64,000 nt of DNA. Source: Carex sylvatica (Eukaryota > Streptophyta > Magnoliopsida > Poales > Cyperaceae). Below, piece after piece: positions 35,740 to 47,500 of this stretch. Every line of letters begins with the position of its first letter. Position 1 is the stretch's first letter. The position numbers and the translations under genes were made by a program. The stretch lies in contig CAXKVR010000276.1 in NCBI GenBank assembly GCA_964058845.1, positions 62,001 through 126,000 on the forward strand, given 5' to 3'. The notes below the pieces were generated by a model, which searched no databases, was not told the DNA's origin, and saw nothing but the letters and a program-made list of their open reading frames with translations.

Positions 35740-36002
35740 AGGCGATGGTGTAATATACTTTTGCTAACGGCTAATAACACCCAGAGGCGATGGTGTTTCC
35801 ATTTTAACGGCATAATTAACGATCGAAAAACTAATATTTCCGTCAGTCCTTAATTTCTAACCGATCGCATTGGAGCTTAACGCCATCGGCTCGAACTGAT
35901 GACGGATGGGTACATATTTCCTATCGGGGTGATATGCATCGGATCGAACTCCGATGTCGGAACGCGATTTCAACCGATATAAAAGGTTTTTTTGTAGTAG
36001 TG
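35740..36002. mobile_element. CACTA (En/Spm) transposon right terminus
   Basis: The sequence ends GGTTTTTTTGTAGTAGTG, the complement of CACTACTACAAAAAAACC, a typical CACTA terminus. Just inside are repeated subterminal motifs: AGAGGCGATGGTGT (twice), TAACGCCATCGG and CCGATGTCGG. The matching left end was not found in the window. The exon-like blocks at 31.8-33.5 kb may belong to the same element. Confidence 0.7.
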
Positions 36003-36169
36003 ACAGAAGATTCAATAATTACACATCAAGGATGAATTAATAAACTGCTATACAACATCAATGATGTAGTCATGAAACATAAGACATTGGACAGCATAAG
36101 CATCATATCAAGATTAGGATATTTAATCTGTAAAATTGGTAAAATAAGCTTGAGAATGAACTAAGTGAG

Positions 36170-36420
36170 GCCTACCGTTGCAACAAAATAAATAAATCCT
36201 CAACTGGTCTATGACGATTTAAATCGATCAGAATCATCACCTGACGGTCATCATTATAGAGGATTTCTATTGAGGGAACCGTTATAACGGTCAAGGACCG
36301 TTATACACAAAAATTCACTATTATGGTTCCCGTCAGTCCAAACTAAGTTGACCTACCGTTGCAACGGTCCATGTACCGTTACAATAGTCGGGGGAAATTA
36401 CCTTTTTTTGTATCAGCTCT
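36170..36420. repeat. Cluster of ACCGTT/AACGGT palindromic motifs
   Basis: The stretch includes AACCGTTATAACGGTC, GACCGTTATA, ACCGTTGCAACGGTCC and GTACCGTTACAATAG within 150 bp. Dense short inverted motifs of this type are usual in CACTA subterminal regions. No terminus is visible. Confidence 0.45.
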
Positions 36421-36479
36421 CCATAAAGAAGCAATACCAAGGTTTGGAGAATCACTCTAACCGCCCCCAACTTCAATAT

Positions 36480-37000
36480 TTCGAATTCTCAGATCTAGAG
36501 AAAATCATTGTTGCTTGTGCACTTAAACTTCAATACTCACAATCAATCTCAATCTTATTCAATCAATACAACAACTCTTAGAGTGATCATGTATTGATCA
36601 ATCATTTATCCTTTGAGCCTTAGTTGCTTACTTTGTTATCCTTGAACCTTTAGTGCTTGTGAGCCAATTCTGTGCTCGGGCCGTGTGACTTCCCAGAAGA
36701 TTGTAAGGGCTCATCGGTTCCACCTTGTACTCTTTTCTCATTAGATAAAGAAAGATGCGCCATCTCGAAGGTTACGGGCCCCGGAGATGTAGGCATTAGT
36801 GTCGAACTCTGTAAATAACTCTCGAGTCAAGTGTCTCTAAACTCTACTCTTTATTTAGTTATTTATTATTTTAGTTTAGAACCAAGTTATTTGAGTTTTT
36901 GCCAAGAATAACTCTAGGACACACTAGGGACTTATAACTTACATTAAAAGTTTAAAAAGACCCTATTCACCCCGCTCTAAGTGCCTTTGGGACCAACACT
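36480..37000 (+). mobile_element. LTR-like fragment, probably Ty1/Copia
   Basis: The end AGACCCTATTCACCCCGCTC followed by TAAGTGCCTTTGGGACCAAC resembles the 3' end of some plant Copia LTRs, which commonly read CCTATTCACCCCCCTCTA. No start, primer-binding site or coding sequence is evident. Confidence 0.4.
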
Positions 37001-37582
37001 CCACATGCCAATATGTGTAAAGTCATTGTATTCAGTTACAGACATATACTAGTAAGTACTAAGTACTTCGGCTAACGAGACTTGGCAGCAGTTCAAAGAC
37101 TAGAGTTAGAACCCAGTGGGCTGCCTTGGCAGGATATGAGAATAATGCATGTTTATTGATAATTAGGAATTTATTTATTACTTCGTAATAAGTAGGGTTT
37201 AGGGTTATTACTTAGCGAGTAATAAGAGAATGTGGTTAATAGGGTTAGTGTGGTAAGTCAATTATATTACACGCTGTGATAATCTGAATTGTTCCCCATA
37301 AGCCGATCTTAGAGTCGAAGAACCTTTCAAATACGCATAAGATCGAACCCTGACATCCGTGGAGAATTATAGTACCGGAGTGCAGCTCTGTCTACGGGGT
37401 GATTTATACCACATGCGGGTTAGTGACAATGCCGCATGCGGATAAATATGAGTGCCATAAATATATTATGAATTAATTAGAAGGGTATCATTTGAAACCC
37501 TAGAGGCTCCAAATTTCTAATTTACAGCAATTAGCATATCCACCTATAACCTAGCCAGAGTAAACTGTAAAATCAAACCCTA

Positions 37583-37654
<72 letters not shown>

Positions 37655-37790
37655 TATTAAGCACACAAACAAACATGAGAACCTAGACTAGTACACATTG
37701 TTAATCATTTAAATATCTATCACTGTGGATCGACACCCGACACTACCACGGGGTAGGATTATGCACTTGTAATCCGACAGTAAGTAGAAT
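37000..37790 (+). mobile_element. LTR-like fragment carrying the CTGTGGATCGACACC motif
   Basis: CACTGTGGATCGACACCCGA is followed by ACTACCACGG and TTATGCACTTGTAATC near 37722-37775, the same order seen near the ends of the LTRs at 22741-24152 and 40206-42136. The left boundary is unclear. The trinucleotide array lies within. Confidence 0.4.
37583..37655. repeat. (ATT)n microsatellite
   Basis: About 24 ATT units without interruption lie inside the LTR-like fragment. Confidence 0.95.
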
Positions 37791-38584
37791 TAGGATAAAT
37801 AAGTATATTTTTATATACTAAAAGTTAGTAGTCTCATTTAGAGTCATCATCACTGCATCAAATCAAACAACAAATTCAACAAAAATAAAGAAATAACTCA
37901 CTATATTTAAATTTTGTTGTGTTCTTCAACAATGAAAACTTCTATCTGATCGAAATCCACGCTTAAAGGTTCTGTCGCGATCATGTATAAAAAATGAGAT
38001 CGAATCAGTAATCTAAAAAAATCGTCATTACGAAGGAAAAATGAATGAGAGAAGAGAAATACAAAAAGACAACAATTACGATTTCATTTGAATGAAATTC
38101 AGTAGTGACACTTTTTTGAATGAAATCGCGACGAAATAGAGACACGAAATTCTAAAGAGGAAGGAAATCGCCTCAGCAAGGAGAAAATATGATCGGGAAG
38201 GAAGGTTTGGAAAATGATATTAAAAAAAGGAAAGGGACGATCAGAAGAAAGAAAGTTTAAATACGTGAAATCTGAGAAGAATTTGAATGTCGGTTGGAAG
38301 ATGGAGACATCAACCATTAAAATCAGTTAAATGAAAGTGGATAAAGGGCTGTGGATAAAACGTGGACAGAAGGCTGAGATGAAAATATTTTCTCTTTTAT
38401 TAATCCAAACAGTACTGGATGCAGTACATCTAGTTATTAAATATATAAAAAATAAATAAAAAATGTCTAGTAGCAAATTTTGAGGGCCAAAAATGGGAGA
38501 CCATTATTAATTTAATGACTCCGTGTAATTTAGTCTAATTTTATGGTTTTCAAAGATTCCAAAATCTATCAATAGATAATATTC
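37791..38584. other. Repeat-region DNA without a recognised gene
   Basis: The purine-rich stretch 38000-38300 yields a small - strand open frame of Phe/Ser-rich composition, without a domain or homologous signature that I can see. Confidence 0.4.
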
Positions 38585-38670
38585 CACTAGATTAAATGCC
38601 GGTTCTCTCATATAACTTATTATTAAAAAAAAGACTCATATACTTGAGAGAACCGGCTTTTAATCTAGTG
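38585..38670. mobile_element. 86-bp near-perfect hairpin, MITE-like
   Basis: CACTAGATTAAATGCCGGTT at the left pairs with AACCGGCTTTTAATCTAGTG at the right. The arms extend to about 26 bp with one mismatch, and the loop is about 33 nt. The CACTAG ends could mark a tiny CACTA-like MITE. The fold also resembles a short miRNA-type precursor. Confidence 0.6.
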
Positions 38671-39197
38671 ACAAAGATAATATTTTTTGTATGAAAGATC
38701 GCATGTTCAAAATCATAAAAAAAAATTTATTTATAAAAATTAAATAATTGAGTAACTTAAACTTCAACCTTTACTAAAAAAAGATTCATGTACTTCATAA
38801 AATATTTAACACTAGATATTAATTGAGCTAGCTGTGTATGCATATAATTTTTTATAATATTGTATTTAATTAAAAATGGATGAAACTTCTTTAAGCTAAG
38901 TCCAGGTTTTAAATTTGGCTGGATTTTATAAATCGACTTTCAAGTTTGTGAACGAGGTTCTTTGACGATTAAATGCATGTCCTATCACTGTTTTCCTAAC
39001 CCTTGCCTTTTTCAAGTATATGAGAACATTCGGTAGGCTAAAACTTTTCAAGTCAAGAATGCATTTTAAGTCTTTTCAAATTAATATTGCGGACCAGTAT
39101 CTGTCTCATATTAAGACTTAGATATTAAATTGTCAAAAAAAAAATATCAATTATGCCGTATCAAACCCTCTAAGAATGGTCGACATATCATTTACTT

Positions 39198-39572
39198 GAG
39201 TAGAACTAGAGTGTTTTTAAGTTCATCAAATTTTTTTGTGAACTTAACTTTAAAATTTATAGATTGGTTTCAAATAATAAATATAAATAATTGAAACCCT
39301 TCTAACTTACGAGTTATGTGTCTCCATAGAAAAATTTTAAGTTTTGAAATTAATTTTATCTAAAATCAAGTAGTCAAAAAGTGTTCAAAAAATAAATATA
39401 TTAAAATTAATTTATAAACCTTCTAATTTTGGCCTCTTGACTTTATATTAAATTAAGTAAAAGGATTTCAACAGTTCAGATTCTTCATTTAAAAATTGAA
39501 ACTAATTCAATAGATTTGAGAGTTAAGTTTATAAAGAAGTTTGATAAACTTAAGAATACTCTAGTTATACTC
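39198..39572. mobile_element. Family B foldback element, degenerate copy 3
   Basis: It begins GAGTAGAACTAGAGTGTTTT and ends ACTCTAGTTATACTC. The interior follows copies 1 and 2 with many substitutions. The flanks do not give a clear duplication. This is the oldest-looking copy of the family here. Confidence 0.65.
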
Positions 39573-40009
39573 CATATACTTAATTTGATATTTTTTTTTT
39601 AAATTGAAACAGTGAGGAGGTGAGAATATTTCATATATTTTCAACAAATCATTTGATATATTACTAAAAAAATAGATATTCCATAAGCCATAACGTCGGC
39701 AATATTTATTGTGTAAAAGTACAAGATATATATTTAAATTTTTGCTTTCCTCAACCAAAATACTAACACGAAAAATAATAGAGATAATTTCAAAGACTTT
39801 GAAATTATGTATTTACCATCTCAAATTCTATAATTATATATTTATCATCATAAATTCTAATAATTTATATATTTATCTAATATATATAATTCAAATATAT
39901 ATCAAATATGCTGAAAATTTAAATTAATTATGTTTAAAATCCTTAATTAAAATTATAATTAATCAAGAATTAATTAAAAGTAATTCCATTTGCCATGTTC
40001 ACTCTCTAT

Positions 40010-40205
40010 GCTATCGGATCAAAACAGATGGCGTTAATCAATATACCATCGGCAGCGCACCTTTGGCCATCGGATTTGACGAACCCAACGCCATCGCTTT
40101 TGTTTCTCCAACCGACGGCAAATGTGATTAACGCCGTCCACTGAATTTCAATAGCCGATTGCAATAGTGTCTTGCACCATCTGTTTTGTCTGTGTTGGCG
40201 TTGGA
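40010..40205. mobile_element. CACTA-like fragment, left of the solo LTR
   Basis: Motifs CAGATGGCGTTAATC, ACCATCGGCAGC, CAACGCCATCGC and TTAACGCCGTCC repeat through this stretch. The sequence resumes to the right of the solo LTR with GAGCCGATGGTGATG near 42175, so the LTR appears nested in CACTA-type DNA. Confidence 0.45.
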
Positions 40206-42136
40206 TGATAAGCATAAATTATATACATATTCGATCTAGTTTTCATCATAAAATAACGCCAAATATCTTGTATTTTGAATATAAAGATAATAGAATACAC
40301 CTAGAATCAAGTTACTGCATTTGTTTGGTTTTAATTTGCAGGAAACAAAGAAAAATGAAGAAAAGTGAAGAAAAATGCCAGTGCGGACGCACGGTTTACG
40401 ATATGGCCATAATGAGTACTTAGATGGATTTCTGGACGCACGCCAATTTTAAAAAGGTATAATAAGCTATTCATCAAGATCCGTGCGGATGCACGGATAT
40501 CGATGCAGCCGCACTCTGGTCGCACAGAAAAACCGAACCTAGTGCGGACGCACTGTAGCAGAGCCAAAAATAGAGTCTGAACTTAAAACGGCCACAACTT
40601 TTGACTCGTAACTCTGTTTTGGGCATATAACCACTTTTCGGAAAGCCAACGAGAAGATCTACAACCTGAGAATCTAAAAAAAGAAAACTTGGAGTCATTA
40701 CGGATGCAGTGGATCCACAGACAGCCAGAAATACACGTTTTCAACACGGTTTCTATTTTTAGCGAGCCAGGGATGCTTTTTGGACAGCTAAACTTAGACA
40801 AGACAACCTGGAAAATAATCCAAAAATAGCACCCACTAACCCCACTCACCCCACGACTATGCCTCTTGATTGGACATAGTCTTTTGCTATAAATGAGGGG
40901 GTTCTTTCTCATTCAAGGATATCTCTCTCTTCGGAGGAGAAGCTCTCTTCGGAGGGGCATCTCTCATCATTCAATCTCACATCAACCAACACACCATCAT
41001 TCTCTCTTTACACACACTTAGCGATAAATTCTGGAGTAAGGAAAGCTTTCAAGCGAGGAGAAGAAGGATTTCCGGAGCAAGATTCGGCAAGATAGAGGGC
41101 TTTGATTTGTCAAAGGGTGTAATCATTTTCTTTCATTTGATTTCTTCTTACTTTGCCAATTTTTGTAATGGATCTCTCCAAGAGTGAGTAGTTCTCTCTC
41201 TAGGGGTTTAGGTCATCATGCATGAACTTGTTTAATTATATTTATTCGGTTATATTGTTTTTATTATGATTGTTTGATTTAATGGTAATTTCTGTGAATT
41301 ATTCTTTATGATTTCATATACTTGAAATTACAAGTACCATGTTAGGTTTAATGAATTAAAGTAGCTAGAAATCGTGCTATGTCCTGTTTTTTCGCTTTAA
41401 TCATTAAACTCCAGCATAGGTCAAGTAATCCACCTTGTATCAATCAAATCATAAAAGTATATGATATCTTATTAACACTAGGATATAAACCGGATCTCCA
41501 GAAATTAGAGTTAGGGTTTGGTGAGGTAGGTATTTCTGAAGTCAAACCCCTAATTTGGACACCTAGATTGATTAAGTATTGATATGTATTTTGTGTGAAC
41601 GTGATTGTTAAATATCCCTTTAGGATGGTGACAGCCCTAAAATTCGAGGAAAATTAACCCAACCCACCAAAATACTTATATCAATAATTAATTGAAATAG
41701 GCTAACATATAAGGTTAGAAACCTCATTTAAATCAAACATGAATATAAACAAACCGAATAGATTGAATTAGCAAGGGATTGTAGACCAAAGACCCCTAGA
41801 TCTTCTCAACTTGAAAGCAAACCAATACTTATTTCTTTCAATTCATTTACATCGATTGTTTACTATTCCTTATTTTCGGGTATTGAACCCAACCTTTAGG
41901 ATTACTTAAACAAAACCCCCCCCCATTCTACTTTATTGCACTTTACTTTATTATTATTTTCTGAAATTAATTATTTAGAGTTCAAAACTAAGTATTTTCC
42001 ATACTCTCTGTGGATCGATACCTCAAATACTACTTTGATATAATTGTGCACTTGCAATTTGTCTCAAAAGCGTTTAAGGTTTAAAAGGTACATCTTATTG
42101 TACTAAAACTTTTTAGCGTACACTTCACGACTATCA
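40206..42136 (+). mobile_element. Solo LTR, Ty3/Gypsy-like, with 5-bp target duplication
   Basis: The unit starts TGATAAGCATAAATT and ends CACGACTATCA. Identical pentamers TTGGA flank it at 40201-40205 and 42137-42141. Its size (1931 bp), TG...CA ends and lack of gag-pol identify a solo LTR, the product of recombination between two LTRs. Near its 3' end are CTGTGGATCGATACCTC and TTGTGCACTTGCAAT, shared with the LTRs near 24 and 37.7 kb. A GTGCGGACGCAC-type motif recurs between 40380 and 40560, and TGCTATAAATGAGG near 40886 is a plausible LTR TATA box. Confidence 0.85.
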
Positions 42137-42390
42137 TTGGAAAATCATAGAATTCTAACGGGTCATTAATTTCTGAGCCGATGGTGATGTATATGTAATT
42201 ATTATTTATTTTTTACTATTAATTATAGTATTACAGGTTAGCCTAACTATTTTTAAAACACAGCTAGCAAAGCAAAGATAAACATGCATTCGCTCATTCC
42301 ATCATATACCCATCTCTGAACCAACAATTAATATATACATAAGTACTCCAACATATAATATATATCGATCCATGTCACAAGCAATATCTA
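42137..42390. other. CACTA-like sequence right of the solo LTR
   Basis: After the duplicated TTGGA, the sequence includes TTCTAACGGGTCATT and GAGCCGATGGTG, matching the motif set left of the LTR. No terminus or gene is visible. Confidence 0.4.
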
Positions 42391-42575
42391 AAAAGAGTTT
42401 ACAACAATTATTAAACATACAAAAAACTAAATGTTCATTGTACTAGAAAATTAAAAAGAGTTTACAACAATTATTAAACATACAAAAAACTAAATGTTCA
42501 TTGTACTAGAAAATTAAAAAGAGTTTACAACAATTATTAAACACAATAATAGTTCATTGTACCAGAAAACTAAAT
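42391..42575. repeat. Tandem repeat, 63-bp unit, about 2.9 copies
   Basis: AAAAGAGTTTACAACAATTA recurs with a 63-bp period, starting at 42391, 42454 and 42517. The first two copies look identical and the third diverges at its end. It lies just downstream (on the - strand) of the Ulp1-like remnant. Confidence 0.9.
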
Positions 42576-42841
42576 GTTCTTACTACAATTATTAAAACCA
42601 ACAATAAATTAATTAAGTGTTTGAACACAAGAACCTGACAATAATAACTGTTTCAAACCACAGACAATAACTTGTTAAATTCTCCCACCGCCAAGTACCT
42701 GCACGACAATTAAACTGATGATAATTCCAAGAATAACTTACACCATTGGATACATATGTCATATAATTCGTGTTCTTTGTACGGTATTTTGGACATACAA
42801 CACTGCATGAATAAATAAAAACATATGAATAACATGTATAA

Positions 42842-43360
42842 TTAAGAACTTAAATCTGAAAGGATGATAGAAACAGGTGATTGACAAATCTTTGGAAAAG
42901 AACTTGCATAATTTTTTATGAGCGTCTCCATGTTCTTCATTACATAATACTCGGACTCTCGTAAATTGCTTTGTGTGGGGCTCTGATCAAATATGTATTG
43001 TTTAAAACAAGATCTAATTAGTAGAGCAATTGGATCGAACTTCAAATAAGTTGCAAGGAAATACTCGATTAAGATATTTCTTATCTAAAATATTCTGACC
43101 TCCGTTGCTCTTCTCTCCAGCGTGTGCCGACCTCCCCGGGAGATGTATGACTTAAAAGTCCTAGAATTATTAAATGTCAATATACTGTATGTACCTAGAA
43201 GTAGACAATGGGAAGTATTTGCATTTTAAATTATATTTATTTTGCTTACTGCTGTAACACAGGAACAATGTAAAACTCCCGGTCATTGTTATTTGGGATC
43301 GGGTCCAGCAAATAGGCAATATTCTATCTTGGGATAATAACAAGAAGTCTCCAATGTTCC
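42842..43360 (-). pseudogene. Remnant of a CACTA-associated Ulp1-like (C48) cysteine protease
   Basis: On the - strand two blocks fit the C-terminal half of Ulp1-type proteases carried by plant CACTA transposons. The upstream block (about 43240-43354) reads HWRLLVIIPR, a stop (TAG), then NIAYLLDPIPNNN, matching the HW...LLVI...YYLDP pattern around the catalytic His and Asp. The downstream block (42842-43045) reads QSNLRESEYYVMKNMETLIK, matching the usual QxxSxxCGxYVM region. The catalytic Cys position is Ser (TCC) and the following Gly is Glu. With the stop and the lost nucleophile this cannot be an active protease. Confidence 0.65.
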
Positions 43361-46300
43361 CTACAATTTAAGTAATAAAATAAGATTCTTATCATGTTAA
43401 GAATAGACAATAAACATGAGTATAATTAGCAGCTTACTCATCTTTCTTTGTGGCATGGTAAGAATATAAGATTCTTATCCTGCAACTTTAGCAAGGAATC
43501 GATCAAGTACGAAAGGGAATGTTCACCAGCATATTTAATAGCTGTGTCACTAAGCTGACTTGCCCTAATGGCATTCAAATGAAGATGGTTCAAGCATGAC
43601 CACTGATCAAACATTGAAGGTGCATGATGGAAGACACATCAGCAGTGCAAGGCTTGAAACCCTAATGCTTACCTATAAAAGAGCACCCATAGCCTATGTC
43701 AAAAGAGACCACAGATAAGATATAGCTCTGTTAGGCTAGATACAATTGTAAAAGCCCTGAAATACAATAGATTAGCTTAATAGAAGCTAGTTTTTCCCCT
43801 TCTCTTCTGTAGCAACCTAATTAATAGGTAATTAAGAAGCTCAGATACAATGTAAGACCCTTATGGGTCAATTTACATAAGCTTACTTGGTGAATAAAAT
43901 TTTTTCTTTTAATTTTGTTATTTTCTTTTGCATTTTCTTCTTCTTTTATGTTTCTATTGCAATGGTTTCTTCTAAAATCATTTAAATATATCTAAAAATG
44001 TATATAAACATCTAAAATACAAAGCTATATTGTTTTAGTATAAAATTTCTAAAAAAATCACTCTTTTATGCATATTTTAATATTTTTCTTCAGTTTTTTT
44101 TTCTTTTCTTTTCTGCTTTCCCTTAATCATTTTATAAATTAATTATAGGCAAAAATGAGGGTAGTGAGCCAGCTGGCATCCTTTCTCATTTAAACCTATG
44201 ATTTCTTTACAAAAGTAGTTAAAAATGGGAAATAAAGTGATTTAATTAAATATAAACACACAAGGACTGTTTAAAGTGAGATAGCTGGCATCCTTTACAG
44301 TTCTCAACCCTAAGTCCACTTGAGAGAGCCTATTTGTGCTTAAAATTAGATAAATGACATGGTTATGCCCTTAAAATGGTTAAATATGTTATTTTGAAGG
44401 GTTTAAGTGCAAATAGTGAAAAGCTAAGGGTCTGGATGTAAAAGTATAGCTGTTATGCTATCAAAATAATGTTTACATCCTTTTTTCATGAAGATTTGAT
44501 GATATGGCTCATTAAAATCAAGTGGATATACTCAAAGATGTTATTTTCTGATTTGATATTCTTTGAAGCCTTTGATTTTCTTTTCTTTGATACTGGTACA
44601 CAAAATAGTGGTATAATACCCTTAAAAACCTGTTATAACCTCAACCAAGCCTTTGTATAGATGTTAGATGCCCTTGACCAGTCACAGGTACTGTCCATGC
44701 ATGATACTCAGCAATACATACATTACAAAGTGCTATTATCATAATGCAATGCACTGAAATGTACTTTTTGACCTATACTGACAGATCAGCTAATCCTGAT
44801 TAATTTAAGGACTGAACTGCAAAACCAACTTCATAGTAAGATAGATCACAGAAAAAAAACATGAAATAGATCCAAAATTTGTATTATTTGGATATTCCTA
44901 CAGAAAGATATGGATCTCCAAAGTTCAACTTTTAAAAATGAAAATTATGTATTTTATTCTGCAAAATTACTAGTATTGCCTCTGGTACTGTACAAGCCTT
45001 TTAGCTAAGAAATAATATTAAGATGATCATGAAATTTTGAGTAAAATTCATTAACACATATATCTTTGATCCTATCAAATTAAAGTCACATCCCATGTAT
45101 TGAATTTATGAGAAAATGGATCTAATGTTCTGAAAACATGAGTTCATGCACTCTTCAGTTGGCTATAACTCAATTCAATGTGACCTAATGATTCTGAAAT
45201 ATTCTAAATGCTTCTAAATGGCCTAAATGACCCTTTTGAATGATTTAATTAGTCATAAACCTCTTTAATCGACCATTGGTACCAAATTGGTATTGAAACC
45301 GAAAGGAAAGAACTTGAATCATGATCAGATCCTCTTCAAAGGTGTAATTGATACTCTTGCATACCTTTACACCTCTATACAACATCAAATCACTAAATTA
45401 TTGAAAAAAATCGAGAGAAAATCAATCAAAATTAATTCAAACCTCAATCGATACCGACAGGTACTGTTCATGCCAATATCGCCGCCTCTGATGGTCGGCG
45501 GCAGCCGACAACACCACCATTGGGCTCCTGACACTCCCATGATCACAACCATGCCCTTGGCCAGCGCCGCCGTGGCCAGAATCTACCAAACTCATTTTGT
45601 CAGAGATCAACCCTAACCCGATAATGGTGTAGCATGGATTTTAAAGCACAGGCACAGATCTTGATGCATAAGAAAGGATCTGATTGCTAAAATTTAAATA
45701 TGAGGATCAACGGTTCACTGACAAGCTGGGACCATCTTGTTAGTGGTTCAAACAAATAAAATGATATAGCACGAATCTCAAAGCCTAATTGAACTGAATC
45801 TAGGCTTCTGCATACTTTTTAAAGGCCCAGTACACTTATTAATGATATAAAGCCCAAATCTCAAAGCCCATTTGACTAGATCAGGCTTGCACTAATCTTG
45901 AAGCCTATTAAGTTGAATCTAAAGGCTCAGTACACATCTCAAAGTCTCAAAGTCTCAAAGATCCAAATCTTGAAGCCTAGCACTAATCTTAAAGTCCAAA
46001 AATGATTAAAAAGGTCCATTTTGCATATAAACCCCTCTGATTAAAGAAAATATGCAGAGAAACCCCTAAATTTTACAAATAAGTCCCTGGCAGCATAAAA
46101 CCCTTTCAAATAATCCCTTGAAGGCCCATATTTTATTCCAAACCCTATAAAAGTCCAAATTATAACTTCATATCCCTGAATACTTACAAATAGGTCCCTG
46201 AAAGTATAAAAACTTTATAAACAAGTCTTTTTCAGTCCTTTTTTGCCATAACTTCTTCGTTTCAAGTCCAAATCGACTCAAACCAGTTCCAAATGAACTC

Positions 46301-47500
46301 AAATTCAATTCTCTATAATCCTAGGTAATAATTGAACATGTTTAAACTTCAATTAAAATCTTAAATGACTAAAGTACCCCTCTCTTGATATATTTTTGTG
46401 AATATAAGTATAGAAATGATATTTAAATGTATTTTCTCAGGTTTAAATCACATGAACGACACTTCCATACATATCTTCACGTCTTGAAGTTATTAGATAT
46501 ACATGCATATGCATATGATCAAGATAAAATGTCCAGATCATGTCCAAATCAATCGAGAACTTGCCAAATGACCAAATAAACCTTACATCCATTTAAAGCC
46601 CCTTTACTCGGTTCACAACCAATAGGCACAAATCCCAAAATGAACGAGGTATTCAGCTTGACCCGAAAGGTCTCTATGATGTAATTAACGGTGGGGGCTT
46701 GTGCCCGTCGGGAGTTAAACGTCCCCACAATCGAAAACAATAAAACCCCGACGAACCAATCATGAACGTAAGTACGTCACAAGAGTGAACCAAGAGGAAA
46801 GCAGGGCAGGAGAGATAGAAAAGATTATGATACGTCACATCGCTTTACACCGTTAGCTAACCTGACGTCCTAAAACAAAACTCTCAGTGTGCGAATTTTT
46901 CTGCCGTCTACACTTGCATTCCTCCTAACAGGTCTTGAATTAATGCAAATCTTCAAAAAACTGAAATCTATGTGATTGGATGTCAAGGCAAGGTCGTTCT
47001 TGCATATTTCATGTTATTGAAGAATTAAAAATCAATAAATGCCAAATTAGGAAATTTTACCCACACATCCAAACTAGCATCATCGTCAGTGGTAATATGA
47101 ATTTGTTACGGATCAGCGACGTGCCTTCTCAGTCTTTTCATAAAGGGCAAATAATTTTGGACCGACATTACTGAAATTAAATTACAGATCAAAGAGTAAG
47201 GAACCTCCTAAACTACAAATTATTGTTTAAAAAACTAAAGATCTAAAACTAAACCCTATAACTATATTATTCTAAACCCCCCCCCCCAAACTAGAAAATT
47301 CTAGAAATTAAGATATAGACAGAGTGTCGGTTGCAGGAACCTTACGACGGAGAGCGCTCGATCGGTGTTGTTGAGGTTGCGAGCGATGAGTGCTATTGTC
47401 AAGACGGAGTAGCGACGGAGAAAGCGAGCTACCTAGATACAACCAATAATTTCGAGAGTGCGCTAGAACACTTCTGTGTTGTTATTTATTAACCGGACAA
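43361..47500. other. Repeat-derived DNA without a recognised gene
   Basis: From 43640 to 43920 the sequence has an LTR-like order: CCTATAAAAGAGCACCC, then a gap, then GGTGAATAAAATTTTTTC. From 45760 to 46020 a phrase like CAAAGCCTA...GAATCTAGGC recurs in degenerate form. GAGCCAGCTGGCATCCTTT-type sequence occurs at about 44168 and 44280. A + strand open frame at 45287-45616 has no domain. Between 47470 and 47540 CCGGACAAAATTAATCAGTC forms a short CCGG-centred hairpin. This looks like old retrotransposon DNA; no terminus could be fixed. Confidence 0.35.

Noticed and set aside
45287..45616. 109-aa open frame on the + strand
   Set aside because: No domain, no convincing start context, and it lies in repeat-derived DNA; I saw nothing that makes it a host gene.
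33463..47287. Poly-C runs at about 33463, 41920 and 47279 as functional motifs
   Set aside because: They are 9-11 base homopolymers in repeat DNA and need no explanation beyond slippage.
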